Below are positions 26,066-34,489 of a stretch of 64,000 nucleotides of DNA, one piece after another. Made by a program: the position numbers and the translations under genes. Source of the DNA: Dolomitihabitans soli (GTDB lineage: Bacteria; Actinomycetota; Actinomycetes; Streptosporangiales; Streptosporangiaceae); assembly GCF_022213955.1 (NCBI RefSeq), contig NZ_JAKNTW010000011.1, positions 248,001-312,000 of the forward strand, read 5' to 3'. The notes under the pieces were generated by a model. That model saw nothing but the letters and a program-made list of their open reading frames with translations, was not told where the DNA came from and ran no database searches. Position 1 is the stretch's first letter, and each line of letters opens with the position of its first letter.

Positions 26066-26842
26066 ATGATCGACATTCCGCTCTGGCCGGCAACTCCCCC
26101 GGGCCCGGCTACCGGTGAACCGCCGAGCCTGACGCTGTACGCGGCGAACGGCCCGGCCACGGGTGCGGTTGTGGTGTGCCCAGGCGGCGGTTACGCCGGG
26201 CTGGCCGGGTACGAGGGCGCGGACGTGGCCCGCTGGCTGGTCACGCTGGGCATCGACGCCTACGTGCTCCAATACCGGGTGGCCGGAGCCGGGCCGGGGA
26301 GCGAGCCGCTGCATCCGGCTCCGCTGTACGACCTGCGCCAGGCGGTGCGCGTCGTCCGGGAACGCGGGACCTCGCGGGTCGCCGTCATGGGGTTCTCCGC
26401 GGGCGGCCACCTCGCCGCCACCCTCGCCACCTCGAAAGACGGGGAGCGCCCGGATGCCCTGGTGCTCGGGTACCCGGTCATCGACCTCACCGGGTCGCGC
26501 GCGCGCTCCGGGTCGCGCCGCAGGCTGCTCGGCGCCGACAGCACCGAGGAGCAGGCGAGGGCCCTGTCCGCCCACCTCAACGTGACCGCCGAGACGCCGC
26601 CCACGTTCCTCTGGCACACCGCGGCCGACGAAGGGGTCCCGGCCGAGAACAGCCTGTTGTTCGCCGCCGCACTCGCCCGCGCCGGAACACCGTACGAGCT
26701 ACATGTCTTTCCCGAGGGCGAGCACGGGCTCGGGCTCGCCCAGAGCGGACTGGCCGCATCCGCCTGGCCTGGCCTCTGTGCCACCTGGCTCGCTGCCCAT
26801 GGCTTCGGCCCCCCGCCCATGAGCTTGCCACGTAAGGTCTGA
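26066..26842 (+). CDS. Alpha/beta hydrolase (acetyl-xylan-esterase-like)
   Basis: 258 residues from the ATG at 26066 (MIDIPLWPATPPGPATGEPPS); the open frame reaches further up, but family members begin near here and GGTAAGG lies upstream. VVVCPGGGYAGLAGYEGADVARWLVTLGIDAYVLQYRV is the oxyanion part, VAVMGFSAGGHLAATLA the nucleophile elbow (Ser in GFSAGG), and LVLGYPVIDL follows. FLWHTAADEGVPAENSLLFAAAL and VFPEGEHGLGLA supply the Asp and the His. This subgroup often removes acetyl groups from plant polysaccharide fragments, which fits a rhamnogalacturonan-type substrate. Cytoplasmic. Probably under the LacI operators shared with the GH78 gene. Confidence 0.88.
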   Translation: MIDIPLWPATPPGPATGEPPSLTLYAANGPATGAVVVCPGGGYAGLAGYEGADVARWLVTLGIDAYVLQYRVAGAGPGSEPLHPAPLYDLRQAVRVVRERGTSRVAVMGFSAGGHLAATLATSKDGERPDALVLGYPVIDLTGSRARSGSRRRLLGADSTEEQARALSAHLNVTAETPPTFLWHTAADEGVPAENSLLFAAALARAGTPYELHVFPEGEHGLGLAQSGLAASAWPGLCATWLAAHGFGPPPMSLPRKV

Positions 26843-27321
26843 TCTGCGCATTTGCCGCTCCCTGGACCGGGCCGACCTCGTCACGGAGCTCGCCGCAGCG
26901 TGCCCGGCGTCACGAACAACCGCCGGCGACCGGCTGGAGACGGCAGACGCGCCGGCGCGCTGAGCACCGCCCGATCCGCCCACGACGGCCGAGGCCTTGC
27001 CACCTGCCGACGGGGTCTGTCCAGTAAACCGTACGGTCCCGCTCCTGGCTGGTGCCGTGATGGTGACAGGTAGTTGCCTGGAGCAATTTCAGCGGCGGCG
27101 GCGGAGATCTCGACTGCGATCCGCGTTGCCGCCGGCTCGCCGGTCGGCTACGAGAAATGGCCACATTCGTCACATGGTTGACAGTGCTCGGCTCGTCTGT
27201 GACCCTAATTGAAAGCTTTCAAGTCGACTGCTAGTTGCCGTTCCGGCGCTCGCTCAGACGACGTCATTGCGTGCTTCGAGCCGCGAACACCACTACCACG
27301 ATCGAGCGACTGGAGACCTCC
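26843..27321. other. Intergenic region with operator, no gene recognised
   Basis: About 480 bp between the esterase and the six-hairpin glycosidase. Apart from the LacI operator at 27209-27222, I see no coding sequence, RNA gene or repeat. Confidence 0.5.
27209..27222. promoter_or_regulatory. LacI operator 5
   Basis: Perfect palindrome TTGAAAGCTTTCAA, 100 bp upstream of the GTG of the secreted six-hairpin glycosidase. It shares both half-sites with operators 1, 3 and 4 and differs only in the central dinucleotide. Confidence 0.75.
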
Positions 27322-30300
27322 GTGGCCACGGACAGCACGCGATTCCGCACGAGTCGGCGCATCTTCCTCCAGGGAGCGGGCAGTGGCCTGCTCCTTGCCG
27401 CGAGCGGCCTGTGGCGCACCCCCCAGGCCGCTGCCGCGGCAGAGGCCGCGACGTACCAGCTCGAAAACAAGTTCATCAGTCTCTCCGGCGCGTACGGAAA
27501 ACTCACCCGATTCGCGTGCGATCCGACGGGCTCCGGCCAGTACGAACCCACGGTGTTCGGCTCGGTGTTTCTCGGCGCGACCGACTTCTTCGACGCCGGT
27601 TTCAACAATGGCGTCACCTGCACGGCGAGCGACACAGCGCTGAGCCTGGCGGGTATCCAAATGCCGTCGACGATGAACCTTGAACAGCGGCAGCTCAACT
27701 CCCCCGTCCCGCTCAGCGCCGGGCAGACGCTCGGCCAGTCGTTCACCGCGACGATGTACCGCTTCTCCCGAGTCGGTGGCCAGTTCCCCACCTGGAGCAG
27801 CCAGAACTCGGCGTTGACGATGACGCTCTACGCGGGAACTCCCGAGACCGGTCTCACCGAGATCGTCAGTCGCGAGGTGAACCCGGTGCAGGACAACGGA
27901 TGGGCCTACCTCGATGTGCCGGATCAGCCGGCTGGGGCCTACTACCTGGAGATATCGCACCATTCGGGAACGCCCGGCTGGTGGAGCCGGCTCGGCGACA
28001 CCACGGTCGACGTGGGCGGATCGGCATACAACAATCGTCAGGTGCAGGCGGATCGCACGATGACGATCGAGGTCGCGGGTTTCAACGTCGACGGCATCGC
28101 GTCGTGGGATCTAAAGCTCTCCGGCCGGAACCTGACGATGACGTACGACATTCAGTGGCAGAACGAACCACGGTCCGACCCCGGCCTGACGCTCAACACG
28201 TCGTGGCTCCGCGACGGATACTCCGTCGCCGCAGCGGACGGCGTCCTGTTCAACCGCTTCTACGGAGACCGCGGCGACTACATGCCCGCCCAACAACTGA
28301 AGCGTCGAGACGCCTGGACGAACCCGGTGTCGGGATCGAAGGCGGTCACAGCGAGCGGCAGCGGCCCGTACGACCTCCAGATCACGGGCACCGAACCGGT
28401 CCTCGACGGCACGATGACCGCCGAGTCGATGGCGATGACGCTCAACTCCGGCAGCGCGGACACGGAGCAGGCCATCTCGCGATCGCTCGCGGTGGAAGTC
28501 CAGCCGCATTCCGACGCACTGCCGGAGGTCTTTCCGGTTTTCGTGGCATCCGATCAGCACAGGGCGACGCAGCTGTCCACCTTCTACTGGGAGCGTGCGC
28601 TCAGCTACCGGTTCAGCGGGCACGCCATGGACTGGGCCGACTGGGAGGGGCGCATCCTGGACTGGACCGCCACGGCGGGCTCCAAGGCACAGGCCGATTC
28701 CCTGTTGAGCACGCGACTGGAAGAGGACGGGTACGTCTGGTCATGGCCGGATTCGCCGGCGTGGCCCTTCCCCGACCCGACTCTCTTCGACGCTAGACAC
28801 TTCACGTCCAATGCCATGTACATCCTCGGCGCCTGGCGTTACTACTCGTGGACGGGAGACTCCGAATTCCTCGCCACGATGCTGCCGCGAGTACGGCGTG
28901 CGATGAGCTTCTATCTCGACTCACTCGACGGAAAGAGTGGGATTGTCACGATCACGTCGCCCGACCACAGCGGACGGGACGGATCGCTGGCCTCCAACTA
29001 CTGGGACATCACGTCGTTCGGCTATCAAGACGCCTATCTCAACGCCTACTTCTACGGGGCCCTCGAGGCGATGGCTCAGCTCGAGGATCACGTCGGAAAC
29101 GCGACGATCGCGGACGAGCTGAGGTCGGTGCGCCGGCAAGCCCGGCAGCGCTACAACCAGGTGTTCTGGAACGACGCGGCGGGCAGGTACGTCCAGACCA
29201 TCGACGCCGACGGCGTCGCTCACGACTACGGCTCGACCTACGTCAATCTCGAAGCGGCGTCGTTCGGTCTCCCCACCGAGAAGCAGGCCGCGCGCATCTT
29301 CGACTGGCTCGACAACGGCCACACCGAGCTGCAGGATGCGGTCGTACTGATCGAGAGCGGCGGCCTGGCACCGACGATCGGAGCGGGCCACTCGCTGGGG
29401 CAGAGCTTCACGGCGAACGCCGAATTCACGAGCGTCGCCGCGCGATTCCCCACCTACGGCAAGCGCGGTGCCGCGTTCACGATGGCGTTCTACCAGGGGC
29501 TGCCGGGCGAGACGTCGGTCAAGATCGCGGAACAGCGGTTCACCGACTGGAGCGACGGCCAGGTAGCGCACATCGATCTGCCGAAGCAGCCACCCGGCGT
29601 GTACTACCTGGAGGTCTCACAGGTCACGGGCACGCTCGCGTGGTGGTCGTCGGCGACAACCGTGCCGGGGGCGACGGCGTATTCCGACGGGCGTCCCGCA
29701 TCGGATGCCTCGACCAGGTTCGTCGTAGCACTCGGCGACTACGTCGAGGGACCCGCCGACATCTACTCGAAGTGGGTGTTCGCCCCGAGGTCGACGACGC
29801 GCCGCAACAGCTACTGGTTCTTCCTGACCCACCTCACGACTCCCTGGGGAGACGAAGTGCAAGATGGCGGAGCCATCCTCTACACCTCGGGATTCGACGT
29901 GATGGCGCGCGCCCGCTATCGATCCGCCGATGATGCCTGGGCGCGGATGACGACGATCCTCGATCGGTGGAGCGAACCCGACCACATCTGCGGCGGCGCT
30001 CCCCTGTTCCGCGGCGAGAGCACGGTCGGCAGCCCGGGCGGGAGCTCGGTCGGAACCGATATCCCGTTCCCGGAGAGCGGACTGGCACCAGCCAGTTTCC
30101 TGTACGCCTTCATCGGGGTCGAAGCCGAGCCGGATGCTCTGGTCATCACCCCGAACCTCCCTTCGAAGCTGGACAATGCCGGCGTACGTCACCTCCGCTG
30201 GCGCGGACGCCAGCTCGACCTGCTCGTGACACGCACCACGGTCACCCTCACAGGCAACGGACTGGCGATCAAGCGGCGGTACAAGCCGGGCCATTCGGTG

Positions 30301-30327
30301 CGCGTGCCGTCAAGTGAGCTGGAGTGA
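27322..30327 (+). CDS. Secreted six-hairpin glycosidase-like protein with duplicated beta module
   Basis: 1001 residues from a GTG at 27322 with TGGAG seven bases upstream. The Tat-type signal is TSRRIFLQGAGSGLLLAASG, then an Ala-rich cleavage region. Residues ~131-253 and ~686-806 are two copies of one module: G-Q/H-S/T-LGQSFTA, then QFPTW/RFPTY, MTLYAGTP/MAFYQGLP, then AGAYYLEISHHSGTPGWW/PGVYYLEVSQVTGTLAWW. Between them is an (alpha/alpha)6 hairpin domain (YYSWTGDSEFLATMLPRVRRAMSFYLD, NYWDITSFGYQDAYLNAYFYGALEAM). The tail EPDALVITPNLP and LDNAGVRHLRWRGRQLDLLV is typical of such glycosidases. I cannot assign a CAZy family. It probably attacks an extracellular rhamnose-containing glycan and feeds the transporter. 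Confidence 0.8.
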   Translation: MATDSTRFRTSRRIFLQGAGSGLLLAASGLWRTPQAAAAAEAATYQLENKFISLSGAYGKLTRFACDPTGSGQYEPTVFGSVFLGATDFFDAGFNNGVTCTASDTALSLAGIQMPSTMNLEQRQLNSPVPLSAGQTLGQSFTATMYRFSRVGGQFPTWSSQNSALTMTLYAGTPETGLTEIVSREVNPVQDNGWAYLDVPDQPAGAYYLEISHHSGTPGWWSRLGDTTVDVGGSAYNNRQVQADRTMTIEVAGFNVDGIASWDLKLSGRNLTMTYDIQWQNEPRSDPGLTLNTSWLRDGYSVAAADGVLFNRFYGDRGDYMPAQQLKRRDAWTNPVSGSKAVTASGSGPYDLQITGTEPVLDGTMTAESMAMTLNSGSADTEQAISRSLAVEVQPHSDALPEVFPVFVASDQHRATQLSTFYWERALSYRFSGHAMDWADWEGRILDWTATAGSKAQADSLLSTRLEEDGYVWSWPDSPAWPFPDPTLFDARHFTSNAMYILGAWRYYSWTGDSEFLATMLPRVRRAMSFYLDSLDGKSGIVTITSPDHSGRDGSLASNYWDITSFGYQDAYLNAYFYGALEAMAQLEDHVGNATIADELRSVRRQARQRYNQVFWNDAAGRYVQTIDADGVAHDYGSTYVNLEAASFGLPTEKQAARIFDWLDNGHTELQDAVVLIESGGLAPTIGAGHSLGQSFTANAEFTSVAARFPTYGKRGAAFTMAFYQGLPGETSVKIAEQRFTDWSDGQVAHIDLPKQPPGVYYLEVSQVTGTLAWWSSATTVPGATAYSDGRPASDASTRFVVALGDYVEGPADIYSKWVFAPRSTTRRNSYWFFLTHLTTPWGDEVQDGGAILYTSGFDVMARARYRSADDAWARMTTILDRWSEPDHICGGAPLFRGESTVGSPGGSSVGTDIPFPESGLAPASFLYAFIGVEAEPDALVITPNLPSKLDNAGVRHLRWRGRQLDLLVTRTTVTLTGNGLAIKRRYKPGHSVRVPSSELE

Positions 30328-30355
30328 GACGCGGAACGCTGCGCCTGGCCGAGTA

Positions 30356-30379
30356 GCCGGGGGCATCGCAGCCCCCGGC
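30356..30379 (+). terminator. Strong GC hairpin terminator
   Basis: Perfect 9-bp stem GCCGGGGGC / GCCCCCGGC with a six-base loop, 29 bp after the stop of the six-hairpin glycosidase. It has no T tract. Confidence 0.65.
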
Positions 30380-30544
30380 CCTCACAGATCCGGACGTGAC
30401 AGTCTCCTGTCATCCGGCTCGTGCCGTCCCTGCTGTCGGGTCAGTAGCGCAGCGCCCAGTGCGCGAACAGCCTCGGAGCAGTGTCCTGAACCCGTCGCAG
30501 CCAATTCTTTGCGCGCCTGTTGCTGCGTTTCAGTCGCTTGTACT

Positions 30545-30602
30545 TACCACCACGCCGCTTAACCGCAGCTCAGACCACGTAACGCAATATTCGAGCGGCA
30601 CA
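30545..30602 (+). repeat. IS right-end fragment, identical to 38275-38332
   Basis: 58 bases identical to the end of the IS copy at 37801-38332, in the same orientation. In that copy the first bases encode the last residues of the transposase (TyrHisHisAlaAla-stop) and the rest is the non-coding IS end. Only this end is left here. Confidence 0.8.
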
Positions 30603-30605
30603 GGG

Positions 30606-30995
30606 CTAATTCTGTGTCGACTTCTCTGTGGCGTCCTTCTCGGTCTTGGGCTTGTTGATCCAGGCAGGGCCGGGCAGGTCGGGCGGGGTGGGGAGGCCGC
30701 CGCTGGCGAACCGTTCGGGGTGGGCGGCTTGGGCACCGGCCAACACGGCGGCGCGCCGGTCGCGGACGGAGGCGGCGCGCCCGTAGTGCACGTCAACCGG
30801 GTGGTGGTAGCCGATCCCGGAGTGAAAGTGATCACGGTTGTACCAGGTGTAGAAGTCCTGGCTGAAGGCGCGGGCGTCTTCGATGGAGCCGAACCGGCCG
30901 GGGAAGTCGGGACAGTACTTGAGGGTCTTGAAGCTGGCCTCGACGTGCGGGTTGTCGTTGGCGGTCTTGGGCCGGGAGTGGGACTTGGCCACACC
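30606..30995 (-). pseudogene. IS3-type transposase OrfB, C-terminal fragment
   Basis: The reverse strand reads HSRPKTANDNPHVEASFKTLKYCPDFPGRFGSIEDARAFSQDFYTWYNRDHFHSGIGYHHPVDVHYG, the end of an rve/DDE integrase core, with NDNPHVEASFKTLKY holding the third acidic residue. It ends AHPERFASGGLPTPPDLPGPAWINKP. The N-terminal part with the first two Asp residues is lost at about 31000, where the promoter region of the next LacI gene begins. Confidence 0.75.
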
Positions 30996-31093
30996 TTGAA
31001 GCGGTACACCCCACTCGGGCCCGTGAGCGCCCGAGCCGTCGCGGCCGGCGGATGCGGGGTGGCCACGGGCGGAAACGAGCGTGAAACAAGCCC

Positions 31094-31126
31094 TTGACAA
31101 GAGGTGTCTCCGGAATCGAGAGTAAT
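31094..31126 (+). promoter_or_regulatory. Probable promoter of the second LacI-ABC-GH42 operon
   Basis: TTGACA at 31094-31099, and GAGAGT at 31118-31123 after 18 bases, is the best -35/-10 pair. The two operators lie immediately downstream, a layout that would block RNA polymerase. Confidence 0.45.
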
Positions 31127-31137
31127 GGGCATCCCAG

Positions 31138-31188
31138 CCTGACTACGTAGTCAGGCAACAGATCTTCCCTGTCTGACTACGTAGTCAG
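31138..31188. promoter_or_regulatory. Two LacI operators (CTGACTACGTAGTCAG)
   Basis: Site A is CCTGACTACGTAGTCAGG (31138-31155), a perfect 18-bp palindrome. Site B is CTGACTACGTAGTCAG (31173-31188), a perfect 16-bp palindrome. Their centres are 34 bp apart, about three helical turns, on the same DNA face. They lie just upstream of the lacI-type gene at 31204 and differ fully from the TTGAAA sites, so the two LacI proteins should not cross-regulate. Confidence 0.82.
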
Positions 31189-31203
31189 GATCGAGGAGTC
31201 CTC

Positions 31204-32229
31204 ATGGCGGAGGCCAGGCGCCGCACCCCCAGCAGCACCGACGTCGCGCGGCGCGCCGGCGTCTCGCAGAAGACCGTCTCGCGTGTCATGAATGGCGAGC
31301 CGTACGTCAGCGCCGACGTTCGGGAGCGGGTTCTCGCGGTGGCTCGCGAGCTCGGGTATCGCCCCAACACCGCGGCCCGCGCGCTCAATCTGGGCCGCTT
31401 CCAGCGCATCGGAATGGTCTCGCTCGACAGCTCGCTGTACGGGCCCTCGTCGCTGCTGGTCGCGCTGGAGCGGCGGGCGCGGCAGACGAGCTACGCGTTC
31501 AGCGTGGTCCACACGTTCGAAGGCAGACCGGACAGCATCAAGAGCGCGGTGGAGTCCCTGCTGGACCAGGGTGTGGACGGCATCGTGCTGTCCGAGCCGA
31601 TAGACGATGGGCAGGAGCTGCGCATCGACCCGGACATCCCCGTGCTCAGCTTTGGCAGGTTCCCTGGTCTCGACGGGCCCCGGGTGGTGGTCACCGGAGC
31701 TTCCGGCTTCGATGCGGGCCGGGTCGCCACCGAGCACCTGCTCGGCCTGGGGCACGCGACGGTCTGGCATGTCGCGGGGCCTAGTGAGTGGCGGTCGACG
31801 CGCGACCGGGCCCGTGGCTGGCGGCACGCGCTCGACGTCGCGGAGATCGCCGCGCCACCACCGATCGAAGGGGACTGGTCGCCCGCCTCGGGTTACGAGG
31901 CCGGTCGGCGGCTAGCCGCCGACCCGGAGGTCACCGCGGTGTTCGTGGCCAATGACGAGATGGCGATCGGCCTGCTGTGGGCCATGACTGAGGCGGGCCG
32001 CGCCGTCCCTGAGGAGGTGAGCGTCGTCGGGATGGACGACATCCCGGCCGCGGCGTACCTGTCGCCACCGCTGACCACCATCCGCCAGGACTTCGAAGCG
32101 GTCGCCGCGCACGGGTTCGACCTGCTCCTCCAGCAGATTGAAAACGCCCCAGGCTCGGCGACCGTCGACGACTTGCCGGCGCAGCTCGTGCTACGCCGGT
32201 CGACCACCCCCCCAAGGAGTAAGAGATGA
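31204..32229 (+). CDS. LacI family regulator of the GH42 cassette
   Basis: 341 residues from ATG with GAGGAG upstream. HTH: SSTDVARRAGVSQKTVSRVMNGEPYVSADVRERVLAVARELGYRPNTAARALNLGRFQRIGMVSLD. The sensor domain has the usual AGRVATEHLLGLGHATVWHVAGP, FVANDEMAIGLLWAMTEAGRAVPEEVSVVGMDDIPAAAYLSPPLTTIRQDF. It is the first gene of its own operon and overlaps the binding-protein gene by 4 bp, so it is autoregulated through the two palindromes in front. The likely inducer is galactose or a galacto-oligosaccharide. Confidence 0.93.
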   Translation: MAEARRRTPSSTDVARRAGVSQKTVSRVMNGEPYVSADVRERVLAVARELGYRPNTAARALNLGRFQRIGMVSLDSSLYGPSSLLVALERRARQTSYAFSVVHTFEGRPDSIKSAVESLLDQGVDGIVLSEPIDDGQELRIDPDIPVLSFGRFPGLDGPRVVVTGASGFDAGRVATEHLLGLGHATVWHVAGPSEWRSTRDRARGWRHALDVAEIAAPPPIEGDWSPASGYEAGRRLAADPEVTAVFVANDEMAIGLLWAMTEAGRAVPEEVSVVGMDDIPAAAYLSPPLTTIRQDFEAVAAHGFDLLLQQIENAPGSATVDDLPAQLVLRRSTTPPRSKR

Positions 32230-33590
32230 CCTTGCCGCGAATGAGGCGGCTCGCCGTGGGAGCCGCCGCCACCCTGTTCCTCGCCGGATGCGCCGGCGGC
32301 ACCACCGGCAGCACCAACGACGGCGGGGACAAGCCCGTCGCCGCCATCAGCCAGGCCGACATCGACAAGGCGATGAAGACGCCGACCGAGCTCACGTTCT
32401 GGACCTGGCTGCCCGACATCGAGAAGGAAGTGGCGCTGTTCCAGAAGAAATATCCCGCCATCAGCGTCAAGGTGATCAACGCAGGTAACAGCCAGGCGGA
32501 GTACACGAAACTGCGGACGGCGCTCAAGGCCGGCAGCGGCGCCCCTGACGTGGTGCAGATCGAGTACCAGCACATTCCCGGCTTCACCATCACCGGCGGT
32601 CTGCTGGACCTGCGGCCGTACGGCGCGGAGGCGCTCAAGGATCGGTTCGTCGACTGGGCGTGGGGGCAGGTGAGCGGCAGGAACGGCGAAGTCTGGGCGA
32701 TCCCCCAGGACACCGGGCCGATGGGGATGCTCTACCGCAAGGACATCTTCGACAAGCACGGCATCGAGCCGCCGAAGACCTGGGACGAGTTCGCCGCCGC
32801 GGCCCGCAAGCTGCACGCCGCCGACCCCAGCGTGTACCTGACCAACTTCCCCACCAACCATAACTCGATCTGGACGGGCCTGATGTGGCAGGCCGGCGTC
32901 AAGCCGTTCCAGATGAAGAGCGCCGACCAAGTCTCCGTCGACGTCGCCGGTGAGACGTCGAAGAAGCTCGCCTCCTACTGGAGCGGCCTGGTCAAGGAGG
33001 GCGTCCTGTCCGCCGACGCCGACTTCAGCGACCAGTGGTTCCAAGGTCTCAACAAGGGAAGGTACGCGACCTGGCTGACCGCCGCCTGGGGCCCGCTCTT
33101 CCTGTCCACCAGTGCCAAGGAGACCCGCGGAAAGTGGCGTGTCGCGCCGTTGCCGCAGTGGACGGCCGGTGAACAGAAGTCCGGCAACTGGGGCGGCTCG
33201 ACCAGTGCCGTCGTCAAGACGACCAAGAACCCGATCGCCGCGGCCATGTTCGCCCAATTCCTCAACACCGACCCCGAGTCGGCCAAGATGCTGACGACCC
33301 TGCAGTTCCTGTATCCGCCGACCAAGGCGCTGCTGAGCGACCAGGGCTTCGTCGACCAGAAATCGGACTTCTACGGCGGGCAGCAGGTGAACAAGGTGTT
33401 CGCCGACATCAGCGACACGGTCCCCGCCGACTTCACCTGGCTGCCGTTCATGGACCAGATCAACAATGACTGGAACGAGACGGTAGGCAAGTCGCTCGCC
33501 GACAAGACCGACACGGACGCCGCGTTGGACAAGTGGCAGCAGACAATCACCACCTTCGCCGAGAAGCAGGGCTTCAAGGTCGCCCGATGA
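32226..33590 (+). CDS. ABC transporter sugar-binding lipoprotein
   Basis: 454 residues with lipobox FLAGC (Cys22). Solute-binding family 1: LTFWTWLPDIEKEVALFQKKYPAISVKVINAGNSQAEYTKLRTALKAGSGAPDVVQIEYQHIPGF, then WAIPQDTGPMGMLYRKDIFDKHGIEPPKTWDEFAAAARKLHA, and SGNWGGSTSAVVKTTKNPIAAAMFAQFL. It overlaps lacI (ATGA) and the first permease (ATGA). It presumably binds the beta-galactoside that the GH42 enzyme at the operon end cleaves. Confidence 0.95.
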   Translation: MTLPRMRRLAVGAAATLFLAGCAGGTTGSTNDGGDKPVAAISQADIDKAMKTPTELTFWTWLPDIEKEVALFQKKYPAISVKVINAGNSQAEYTKLRTALKAGSGAPDVVQIEYQHIPGFTITGGLLDLRPYGAEALKDRFVDWAWGQVSGRNGEVWAIPQDTGPMGMLYRKDIFDKHGIEPPKTWDEFAAAARKLHAADPSVYLTNFPTNHNSIWTGLMWQAGVKPFQMKSADQVSVDVAGETSKKLASYWSGLVKEGVLSADADFSDQWFQGLNKGRYATWLTAAWGPLFLSTSAKETRGKWRVAPLPQWTAGEQKSGNWGGSTSAVVKTTKNPIAAAMFAQFLNTDPESAKMLTTLQFLYPPTKALLSDQGFVDQKSDFYGGQQVNKVFADISDTVPADFTWLPFMDQINNDWNETVGKSLADKTDTDAALDKWQQTITTFAEKQGFKVAR

Positions 33591-34489
33591 GCGTCATGAC
33601 GGTGCCGCCGTCCCGGCGGGCGAGCGCCCGCCGGAACGGGGTGGGTTACCTCTTCGTCGCGCCGTTCCTCCTCGTGTTCGTCGCCATGCTCGTGGCACCG
33701 CTGGCGTACGCCGGATATCTGAGCCTGTTCCGGGAGCAGCTGATCGGCGGTGTCAGTTTCTCCGGTCTCGACAACTACATCCAGGCGCTGAGCGACGAGC
33801 GACTGCTCGACGGCGTGCTGCGGGTGAGCCGGTTCTTCCTCGTCCAAGTGCCGATCATGCTGGGGCTGGCGTTGTCGTTCGCCCTCGCCCTGGACAGCGG
33901 CATGATGTGGCTGTCGCGGGTGATCCGGCTGGGGATCTTCCTCCCGTACGCGGTGCCCGGCGTGATCGCCGCGCTGATGTGGAGTTACCTGTACGGCCCG
34001 CAGTTCGGGCCGATCACCCAGCTCGCCGAAGCGCTGGGCCTGCCCGCGCCGAACCTGCTCAGCAGCGACCTGATGCTGGGCTCGGTGGCCAACATCGTGA
34101 CCTGGGAGTTCACCGGGTACAACATGATCATCCTGTATGCCGCGCTGCGCGCCATCCCCACCGAGCTGTACGAGGCCGCGGCCGTGGACGGTGCCGGCGC
34201 CTGGCGGATCGCCTGGAACGTGAAGATCCCCGCCCTGCGTCCCGCCCTTCTGATGGCACTGATCTTCTCGGTGATCGGCAGCTTCCAACTGTTCAACGAG
34301 CCGGAGTTGCTGCAACGCCTGGCCCCCAACGTCATCGACAGCGCCTACACCCCCAACATGTACACCTACTCCATGGCCTTCATCAGCCAGGACGTCAACT
34401 ACGCGGCGGCCGTCTCCTTCCTGCTCGGGCTCGTCATCGTCGTGGTGTCGTACACCGTCCAGTTCGCCGTCGCCCGGAGGAGAACATGA
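33587..34489 (+). CDS. Carbohydrate ABC transporter permease (MalF-like)
   Basis: 300 residues from the ATG at 33587, which overlaps the preceding stop. Six transmembrane segments, starting GYLFVAPFLLVFVAMLVAPLAYAGYLSLF. The EAA loop is ELYEAAAVDGAGAWRIAWNVKIPALRPAL, and the C-terminus is AAVSFLLGLVIVVVSYTVQFAV. Channel subunit partnered by the next gene. Confidence 0.94.
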   Translation: MSVMTVPPSRRASARRNGVGYLFVAPFLLVFVAMLVAPLAYAGYLSLFREQLIGGVSFSGLDNYIQALSDERLLDGVLRVSRFFLVQVPIMLGLALSFALALDSGMMWLSRVIRLGIFLPYAVPGVIAALMWSYLYGPQFGPITQLAEALGLPAPNLLSSDLMLGSVANIVTWEFTGYNMIILYAALRAIPTELYEAAAVDGAGAWRIAWNVKIPALRPALLMALIFSVIGSFQLFNEPELLQRLAPNVIDSAYTPNMYTYSMAFISQDVNYAAAVSFLLGLVIVVVSYTVQFAVARRRT

